A stretch of 9,840 bases of DNA from an uncultured Muribaculaceae bacterium (lineage in GTDB: Bacteria; Bacteroidota; Bacteroidia; Bacteroidales; Muribaculaceae), in assembly GCA_947178235.1 (NCBI GenBank), contig CAMWXQ010000019.1:1-9840 (forward strand). The letters run 5' to 3'. How positions within the stretch are numbered: the first letter of the stretch is position 1; each line of letters opens with the position of its first letter. The position numbers and the translations under genes are program-made. The notes beneath the pieces are model-generated. The model saw only the letters and a program-made list of their open reading frames with translations, was not told where the DNA came from and made no database searches. Of this stretch, positions 1-5,140 are shown piece by piece.

Positions 1-1338
1 GAATCTCTGATGAGCAACCTCCAGCTCTCCACGACCTCGCTCACCTTCGACAGGGGCATCAACGAACTCACATTCGAGGTAAAGAATGTGGGTGAGAACG
101 GCCCGATAAAATGGAACATCAACCTCATCACCGTCGACTGGCTCACCGTCACGCCCAACGAGGGTACGCTCGGCGAGGGGATGTCCAGTGTCGTGAAAGT
201 CATCGTCGACCGCAGCTCACTGGCCGATGGAAAATCGATGAGCACGAGCTTCAATGTATCGTCCGGCGGCGCCTCGAAGTCGGTCAGCGTACTGGTCAAC
301 AATGCTACCGGAGGCAACGAGAATCCCGTCTACGGAGTGGTCAAGGGCCGTGTTGTGAACAGTGTCGACAACACGCCTGTACCGAACGCGACAATCTCGG
401 AGACCGCCCACGGGATAAGCGCCAGGAGCGACGCTTCGGGCAATTTCAGAATGGAGAACCTCAACCCGGGCAACTACAGCTTCAACGTTTCGGCCGACGG
501 ATTCGAGCCGATGACCAAGAGCGCATATGTCGGCGGAGGCACCACCACAGACGTGTCATTCTCCCTCACTCCGATCAACACGACCGCCTCAGTCACCGCA
601 TCGGTGAAAGAAATTGAATTCGGGCTGAACTCGACGAACAAGACATTCAAACTGACCAACACCGGCAGTATCCCTGCCGAATGGCACCTGTTCGAATCCG
701 GATACCCGATGCCGTCATGGCTTTCGATGTCGGCCAAGAGCGGCACTATCCCCGCTTATGGCAGCCAAGACATCACACTCGTTGTCGACAGATCTAAAAT
801 GACCTCCGGGTATGAGGTGTATATCGTCGGCATCATGGGCAATTTTGAAGACGTCGACATCACCGTGTCCGCCGAGAAAGCCGCTGATGTACAGGTCGAA
901 GATTACTCATCCGCGGGGATTTCGAGCTGCGACTATCGCGTCAAGGCCGAGATCGTGAGCTGCCGACGCAGCGGCGACACCGTCACGTTCCAGTACACAC
1001 TCACCAACACCGGTCTCGGCACCGTCAACGATTGGCGCATCTATCCTCCCAAATCGATGTCGCTGATACAGGGAGGCACGCGTAGCGTCGTGTGGACGAG
1101 CGACGGAAAGTCCTATGACTACCCGACAATGACGTTCAACGGCAAGTCCACCTCGGGGTCCAATGTCATCAACACGACCTTCCCCGAAGGGCCAAAGGTG
1201 AGCGGTTCGGTTACGATCACAGGCGTGAGCACCTCCGCCAAGACCTTCAACCTCACCCTCGGCGTGTATGCCTACCCCAACTCCTACTACGGGATGGCTT
1301 CGAGCGCCGTGAAATTCACCAACGTGCCCATCTATTGA
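1..1338 (+). CDS. Secreted BACON / carboxypeptidase-regulatory-like multidomain protein, 5' partial
   Basis: The frame is open from base 1 (codons for E-S-L precede the ATG at position 10), and no signal peptide is visible, so the true start is probably upstream of the window. Counting from that ATG (442 residues), four beta-rich units can be seen. Residues about 4-98 are BACON-like (LSTTSLTF, WLTVTPNEG, VIVDRSS). Residues 108-188 form a carboxypeptidase-regulatory-like fold (GVVKGRVV, PVPNATI, SDASGNFRMENLNPGNYSF, DGFEP). Residues 195-293 are a second BACON-like unit (WLSMSAKSGTI, LVVDRSK). Residues 305-442 are a C-terminal beta domain I cannot assign, with two cysteines near 307 and 318. 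BACON domains are known from Bacteroidetes extracellular and surface proteins and are thought to bind glycans or mucin. No catalytic domain is seen, so an adhesive, structural or binding role at the surface is inferred. No type IX sorting signal is recognisable at the C-terminus. The function of the full protein is unknown. Confidence 0.85.
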   Translation, partial: ESLMSNLQLSTTSLTFDRGINELTFEVKNVGENGPIKWNINLITVDWLTVTPNEGTLGEGMSSVVKVIVDRSSLADGKSMSTSFNVSSGGASKSVSVLVNNATGGNENPVYGVVKGRVVNSVDNTPVPNATISETAHGISARSDASGNFRMENLNPGNYSFNVSADGFEPMTKSAYVGGGTTTDVSFSLTPINTTASVTASVKEIEFGLNSTNKTFKLTNTGSIPAEWHLFESGYPMPSWLSMSAKSGTIPAYGSQDITLVVDRSKMTSGYEVYIVGIMGNFEDVDITVSAEKAADVQVEDYSSAGISSCDYRVKAEIVSCRRSGDTVTFQYTLTNTGLGTVNDWRIYPPKSMSLIQGGTRSVVWTSDGKSYDYPTMTFNGKSTSGSNVINTTFPEGPKVSGSVTITGVSTSAKTFNLTLGVYAYPNSYYGMASSAVKFTNVPIY

Positions 1339-1362
1339 GCAGGCTAATACCCAACACACTCA

Positions 1363-1404
1363 CCGCTGCCACGGGGACCGCCCCCTGGCAGCGGATTATT
1401 TTTT
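1363..1404 (+). terminator. Rho-independent terminator after the BACON-domain gene
   Basis: The arms CCGCTGCCA (1363-1371) and TGGCAGCGG (1386-1394) pair perfectly. A single C-C mismatch follows, then GGGG (1373-1376) pairs with CCCC (1381-1384) around an ACCG loop. The hairpin is followed by ATTATTTTTT (1395-1404). It starts 24 bases after the stop codon of the plus-strand gene and fits a strong intrinsic terminator. Confidence 0.9.
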
Positions 1405-1424
1405 CGTGTTTTCTGATTCGGATG

Positions 1425-1469
1425 AAAAAATTTGACACCATGCACCATATCCTCATCGCTATGGGGTCA
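1425..1469 (-). terminator. Probable terminator of the small membrane-protein gene
   Basis: On the minus strand, TGACCCCAT (1469-1461) pairs with ATGGTGTCA (1441-1433) over nine positions with one C-T mismatch, leaving a 19-nt loop. AA and then six T (1430-1425) follow directly. The stem begins five bases past the stop codon of the minus-strand gene. The loop is long and the stem modest, so this is weaker than the opposing terminator at 1363-1404. The two together separate convergent transcription. Confidence 0.5.
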
Positions 1470-1473
1470 CCTT

Positions 1474-1800
1474 CTACATAATGTCAACCTTGAAGATAAT
1501 GCACAATATCAGCATAATCAGAACAACAAGCACGAACAATATTGCTGCGCGCTTATCGAAAAGAGTCATCATACCTTTGTCCTCTTCGGTTTGATCAACA
1601 CCCTCATGACGTTTCCTCTCCCGCTTGTCATTCAAATACACGAACAAATAATAAACGATCAAGGGGAGAATGAATATTGTGATTCCTGCTGCTGACTCCT
1701 CCTGCAAGACACAGAAATACATGATTATGCAAAAAATTACCATAATCAATTCTACAACTACCAAAAGTATAGTTGCTCTCTTATCCGAGATGTGGCCCAT
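1474..1800 (-). CDS. Small three-helix membrane protein with internal helix duplication
   Basis: I do not recognise this 108-residue protein. I start it at the ATG at 1800 (GGA 8 bases upstream). The frame can be extended to a TTG at 1851, but the added codons are AT-rich and look like leader. Three hydrophobic segments are visible: residues about 10-32, 38-56 and 85-105. The loop between helices 2 and 3 is highly charged (DKRERKRHEG, then EED). The first and last helices are copies: residues 6-26 and 82-102 share 15 of 21 positions, both beginning DKRA and containing LIM and CII. A third DKR follows helix 2 at 58-60. The gene lies downstream of the TPR regulator on the same strand, but 333 bases away with its own promoter, so it can be transcribed alone. 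The AT-rich composition matches the regulator and differs from the outer flanking genes. Function is unknown; a small signalling or stress-related membrane protein is only a guess. Plus-strand frames here lack these features. Confidence 0.65.
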   Translation of the reverse strand: MGHISDKRATILLVVVELIMVIFCIIMYFCVLQEESAAGITIFILPLIVYYLFVYLNDKRERKRHEGVDQTEEDKGMMTLFDKRAAILFVLVVLIMLILCIIFKVDIM

Positions 1801-1955
1801 ACTTAATTCCGATTTTTTAAATATTATTAAAGATATTTTGTACACATACAAGATGCCATGTCCTATGCAACATGGACAACGACAAAGCCTATCAAAGAGG
1901 CTGATGTGGTCATTCTGAATGAAATTTCTATTTTTAAACTTTTTCGATGTTTTGA
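1801..1955 (-). other. Leader region of the small membrane-protein gene
   Basis: This is the transcribed but untranslated stretch expected between the predicted start of transcription (about 1955) and the ATG at 1800. It contains three short inverted repeats: AGCCT/AGGCT (1886-1890 and 1898-1902), CCATGT/ACATGG (1856-1861 and 1870-1875) and AAATAT/ATATTT (1819-1824 and 1833-1838). A 16-codon minus-strand frame, MTTSASLIGFVVVHVA, spans 1913-1863 and overlaps the first two hairpins. No recognised riboswitch class is apparent. Whether the leader has a regulatory role is not shown. Confidence 0.35.
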
Positions 1956-1960
1956 CACTG

Positions 1961-1992
1961 CAAAATTACTCTGTGAAACTTTCACCCCCAAA
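1961..1992 (-). promoter_or_regulatory. Bacteroidetes-type promoter for the small membrane-protein gene
   Basis: Read on the minus strand, TTTG (1992-1989) is followed after 20 bases by TAATTTTG (1968-1961), an exact match to the Bacteroides -7 consensus TAnnTTTG with near-ideal spacing from the -33 TTTG. Transcription would begin near 1955 and run toward the gene starting at 1800. The element lies outside any coding sequence and in a very AT-rich stretch. Confidence 0.6.
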
Positions 1993-2020
1993 ACAAAACT
2001 TTCATATTTTCACGTTGAAA
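1973..2020. repeat. Operator-like repeats overlapping the promoter
   Basis: GTGAAA-c-TTTCAC (1973-1985) is a perfect 6-bp inverted repeat lying between the -33 and -7 elements of the minus-strand promoter. AAACTTTCA occurs at 1976-1984 and again at 1996-2004, exactly 20 bp (two helical turns) apart. TTTCA-cgt-TGAAA (2008-2020) adds a further inverted pair. A fourth partial copy, AACTTTCA, is at 2094-2101. The arrangement resembles a binding site for a dimeric regulator, but which protein binds is unknown. Confidence 0.45.
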
Positions 2021-2133
2021 CCAGCAATCAACATACTAATTAACAGACAACTATAATATTATTGATTTTAAATTTCTGATCACAATGGTTAAGAACTTTC
2101 ATAAATTTTGACAAACCTTGTGCCCACTTTGCT

Positions 2134-3885
2134 TCATAGGTCTTTGAGGAGCCTACGTACATAGATACCAATATTTGTCTCGTGCTTATCTATGCCGAGT
2201 TTTTTACGTATGGTACTACTCGTATTCACATGGCTACGCTTCTTCATGTAGTTGCCAACCTCTTTGCCACGCAAGCCTATCGCATAGAGGCAAACATAAT
2301 TTATCTCATCCGTTGTAAGGTCATGATCTTCGAAATAACTAATGAATTGAGGATGTGAAGCTTGAAACGCAAGGCGATTGCTATTCATGAATTCGGCCGT
2401 ATCATCCGTCAGTTGTTTGACCCATTTTTCGTAAGGTTTCTCATATTGTTCGTTCGATGTTATGTATCCGGCCAAAAGAGCATTCAACATCTCTATCCGC
2501 ACTTTAATAGCCTGTTGGACCTCAGTTGGCAACTCTTTTTGGGACTCAATCAGTGTTTTTAGACTTTCACTCTCATTTTCAAGGGTCTCGACGCGTTGCA
2601 CAAGATTTTCGGCCTCCAAAGCCCTCTTATCCCGCTCTAATTGTAGATTTTTATTTTCAAGGGCCAACATCTCCCCAGTAGTTTTTAACTTCTCATTTTC
2701 CAACGTTAAATTCTTAGCTTTCTGAATTGCTAAAATTTTCGCCATCCTATTACTTCTGGAAAATAGAAGTAGCACAATTATTATCATTATTAAAAACAGA
2801 CAACCACATAAACCGCCCCAAATTATCCTAACGTTAAGCTTGGCTTTCTTCTGGGCTTCCAATTCAATACTATGTTTTTCATTGATCAATTGCAACTTGT
2901 GATTGAATTTTGAGTTGTCTATATAGTTCATCTTTCGGCTGAATTCCTCATATACCGAGAGTGCTTCTTGATATTCACCCAAATCTTTAAGCACATATAC
3001 TCTAATCGATTCATATTTTAGAGTGTCATAATCGACATTGCTACTTTCTATCCTATCCAGAAGTTTTTTAGCGTCAAAATTCTTCCCCAATTTATTATAT
3101 GCAGAAGCTATATTCAGATCCCACGAAGGGTCACTACCCTCCAAGACAGAACAATCACTTACCATCCTCACAATTTCTTCCGTTGTACCATATTTCGCAG
3201 TATAGACCATTCTCTGCCACAATAGTGATTGCTTCTGCCGATCGCTGAGTGAATCAAAGGTATCGCATAGTTCCAAAATGCTGTCACACTTTATTTTGTC
3301 ATTGAGCAGAATCGAACCATTCAGCGCATTGATCAGACACTCAAACTCATAATCCTTGTGTGGAATCATCCCACTTATCTCAGCAGCCCTTAGATTATTA
3401 TCGACATAGCTCTCAAAATCATATAATACATAATGAATATACGCCTGGCTCACAAATGCACGGACAAGGGTCAATGAATCCGAACATCCCGTTGAACTCT
3501 CAATCCCATTCAGAAAAGAGTCGAGAGCCTTATCAACCTCACCCCTATTCTGATAAATACGACCTTGATAGTAATATGTCCGTAGCTTCTCATCTGCATC
3601 ACCGTGGTCGAGATAATAGTCGATTGCCGGTTGAAGCACATCGAAAGTAGTGGTATCAACATAATTTTTATCTAATGCCATTGACACCAAAAGCGCAAAT
3701 CGAGCCTTCTCTGCCTTAGAGCCAATTCCGTATTCATCTATTCCTTTGAGCAGTATTAAGGCAGAGTCTGGTCGCGTCTCCATGAGTACATCAGCTCTAT
3801 CCAACACATCTTTTTGTCGTTGTCCCGAACAAGAAAAAAGAAAGCAAACAAGGGGGATGATGATGAAAATAAGGTGCGACTTCAT
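2134..3885 (-). CDS. Membrane-tethered TPR / coiled-coil / HTH transcriptional regulator
   Basis: This 583-residue protein starts at an ATG preceded by an A-rich leader. Residues 1-19 form a lipoprotein-like signal (LFSC, Cys19). Residues about 25-345 are helical repeats of TPR type (for example AKAR-like and YQGRIYQNRGEVDKALDSF around 105-125, and YNKLGKNFDAKKLL around 263-276). A single transmembrane helix spans about 354-377. A heptad-rich coiled coil covers about 380-450. The C-terminal 65 residues, from LTTDEINYVCLYAIGL, resemble the LuxR/GerE-like helix-turn-helix of Bacteroidetes TPR regulators, ending in SSTIRKKLG and a conserved GIYVRRLL. Families of this build are common in Bacteroidales and are taken to sense envelope conditions through periplasmic TPRs and act on DNA inside the cell. 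Target and signal are unknown. It is divergent from the flippase-like gene and precedes the small membrane-protein gene. Its AT-rich composition contrasts with the GC-rich genes on both outer sides. Confidence 0.88.
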   Translation of the reverse strand: MKSHLIFIIIPLVCFLFSCSGQRQKDVLDRADVLMETRPDSALILLKGIDEYGIGSKAEKARFALLVSMALDKNYVDTTTFDVLQPAIDYYLDHGDADEKLRTYYYQGRIYQNRGEVDKALDSFLNGIESSTGCSDSLTLVRAFVSQAYIHYVLYDFESYVDNNLRAAEISGMIPHKDYEFECLINALNGSILLNDKIKCDSILELCDTFDSLSDRQKQSLLWQRMVYTAKYGTTEEIVRMVSDCSVLEGSDPSWDLNIASAYNKLGKNFDAKKLLDRIESSNVDYDTLKYESIRVYVLKDLGEYQEALSVYEEFSRKMNYIDNSKFNHKLQLINEKHSIELEAQKKAKLNVRIIWGGLCGCLFLIMIIIVLLLFSRSNRMAKILAIQKAKNLTLENEKLKTTGEMLALENKNLQLERDKRALEAENLVQRVETLENESESLKTLIESQKELPTEVQQAIKVRIEMLNALLAGYITSNEQYEKPYEKWVKQLTDDTAEFMNSNRLAFQASHPQFISYFEDHDLTTDEINYVCLYAIGLRGKEVGNYMKKRSHVNTSSTIRKKLGIDKHETNIGIYVRRLLKDL

Positions 3886-3908
3886 TTTTTCTTATTTTTT
3901 TAACGGCG

Positions 3909-3916
3909 CAAAGATA
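3909..3916 (-). promoter_or_regulatory. -7 element for the TPR/HTH regulator gene
   Basis: The minus strand reads TATCTTTG (3916-3909), an exact TAnnTTTG match in the common TATCTTTGCG context of Bacteroidales promoters. It lies 24 bases upstream of the ATG at 3885, implying a leader of only about 17 A-rich bases. A convincing -33 TTTG is not present at the expected distance (around 3936-3940), so strength may depend on an activator. Confidence 0.5.
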
Positions 3917-4030
3917 GTAAAAACATTCGAGATTAAGATATTTTGTAAGAGTATTCATGTGGGTTAATCCTTTTGGCCTGCTCGGGTGTTATGATTGTGA
4001 CGTATCACCTCAATTTTTCACCTATATATT

Positions 4031-5080
4031 ATGAGCAAGGACAAGGATATACAGGCGGCCGAAGGGATGGCCGGCAAGGTGTTGAAGGTCATAGTGCCCC
4101 TGGCGGTCTCCGTGGGGCTCGTGGTGTGGCTCTTCCACAAGGTCAATATCTCGCAGGTGGCCGAGATCGTGCGCCACGGCGTCGACTACCGCTACATCGT
4201 GGCGATGATGCTGCTCACGATGTTCTCCCACATCATCCGAGGCATACGCTGGGGCATACAGCTGCGCGCCGCGGGTATCCCGAGGATGCCCGTGGTGGCC
4301 GAGAGTGTGTCGATTTTCGGCGCATATGCCCTCAACCTCGTCTTCCCCTATCTCGGCGAGGCGTGGAGGTGCGTCTATGTGACGCGCCGCGAGAACGCCA
4401 AGCTCTCGACCGTCATCGGGACCGACCTCGGCGACCGTGCCTCGGACGCGGTGATGATCGGGCTCCTCATCCTGCTCGCGATGTTCGTCGCGGGCCCCTA
4501 CCTCGACCGCTTCATGGACAAGTACCCCATCGGCCAGGACCTGCAACACTATGCCTATGACGGGACGATGTGGGCATGGGTGGCCGTGACGATCGTCGTG
4601 GTCGGCGTGGCCGCATACCTCGCGCGCAAGACCCGTTTCATGCAGGGCGTCAAGGCCAATGTCGAGCGTATGAAGGCGGGTTTCGCCACACTCTTCCATC
4701 TCGGCGGCGACACGTGGCTCTACATCCTCCTCACCTTCGGCATCTGGACCTGCTATTTCCTCGAAACCTACTCGTGCTTCTGGGCCTTCCCCTTCACCCG
4801 CGAGCTCATCCACCATCACGGCTATGCACTGGGGCTTATCCCGGGGCTCGTGGTGTTCGTCTTCGGGTCATGCTCGATGGCAGTCCCCTCCAATGGCGGA
4901 CTCGGGGCATGGAACGTCGCGGTGATGTTCGCCCTCAGCCTCTTCGGCATCGCCGACAGCGACGGCGCGGCCTATTCGGTGGTATGTTGGAGCTTCCAGT
5001 CACTGATGCTCATCCTCCTCGGCATCTTCTCGGCCGGATACATCGCCGTGACGAGGAAGAAATTGAAAACAGCCAACTGA
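4031..5080 (+). CDS. LPG_synthase_TM / flippase-like (UPF0104) polytopic membrane protein
   Basis: The 349 residues hold about seven or eight hydrophobic helices (for example 18-36, 55-73, 140-155, 182-197, 229-250, 268-283, 295-307, 318-341). Family hallmarks are visible: NLVFPYLGEAWR at 102-113 (pattern N-P-GE-R), GDRASDA at 134-140, and the late re-entrant motif PSNGGLGAW at 286-294. This integral domain is found in MprF, where it flips lysyl-phosphatidylglycerol, and in many stand-alone proteins of unknown lipid substrate. The length fits the stand-alone family. There is no attached aminoacyl-transferase domain, so lysinylation is not implied. It may move or help build a lipid-linked product in the inner membrane, but the substrate is unknown. 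The start is the ATG just after an AT-rich leader. Base composition rises sharply from here onward. It is a single-gene unit: divergent from the regulator and convergent with the SusCD operon, with a terminator touching its stop codon. Confidence 0.88.
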   Translation: MSKDKDIQAAEGMAGKVLKVIVPLAVSVGLVVWLFHKVNISQVAEIVRHGVDYRYIVAMMLLTMFSHIIRGIRWGIQLRAAGIPRMPVVAESVSIFGAYALNLVFPYLGEAWRCVYVTRRENAKLSTVIGTDLGDRASDAVMIGLLILLAMFVAGPYLDRFMDKYPIGQDLQHYAYDGTMWAWVAVTIVVVGVAAYLARKTRFMQGVKANVERMKAGFATLFHLGGDTWLYILLTFGIWTCYFLETYSCFWAFPFTRELIHHHGYALGLIPGLVVFVFGSCSMAVPSNGGLGAWNVAVMFALSLFGIADSDGAAYSVVCWSFQSLMLILLGIFSAGYIAVTRKKLKTAN

Positions 5081-5121
5081 AAAAAGATGGGGCCGCGCGA
5101 TTGCGCGGCTCCATCTTTTTT
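5080..5121. terminator. Bidirectional terminator between the flippase-like gene and the susD-like gene
   Basis: A 19-bp stem (5080-5098 with 5103-5121) contains one G-T wobble (5091/5110) and a GATT loop. Its core is GCCGCGC/GCGCGGC. The outer arms are AAAAAAGATGG and CCATCTTTTTT, so a T-run follows the GC-rich core in either direction. The first stem base is the last base of the plus-strand stop codon, and the other end is 19 bases past the minus-strand stop. It should terminate both convergent units. Confidence 0.92.
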
Positions 5122-5140
5122 CAATTTGTTATGATCTATC

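Noticed and set aside
1432..1695. An 87-codon plus-strand frame opposite the small membrane protein
   Set aside because: It is rich in N, H and Q with no recognisable motif, starts inside the terminator region, and is antisense to a frame with clear membrane helices and an internal protein repeat.
1801..1851. N-terminal extension of the small membrane protein from a TTG at 1851
   Set aside because: The extra 17 codons are AT-rich leader-like sequence and start at a weak codon; the ATG at 1800 sits directly before the DKRA helix.
1858..2043. A 61-codon plus-strand frame in the region between the regulator and the small gene
   Set aside because: It has no ribosome site, promoter or recognisable sequence, and it overlaps the leader and promoter of the minus-strand gene.
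3942..3997. Possible plus-strand promoter for the flippase-like gene (TTTG at 3942-3945; TTTTG near 3971 or TATGATTG at 3990-3997)
   Set aside because: Neither -7 candidate combines a good consensus with the usual 19-21 base spacing, so no promoter is called.
3997..4008. GTGA-cgta-TCAC inverted repeat upstream of the flippase-like gene
   Set aside because: Arms of only four bases with no second copy nearby; easily expected by chance.
4022..4819. A 265-codon minus-strand frame opposite the flippase-like gene
   Set aside because: It is rich in E, H, D and R with no hydrophobic or domain pattern, while the plus strand encodes clear membrane helices and PF03706 motifs.
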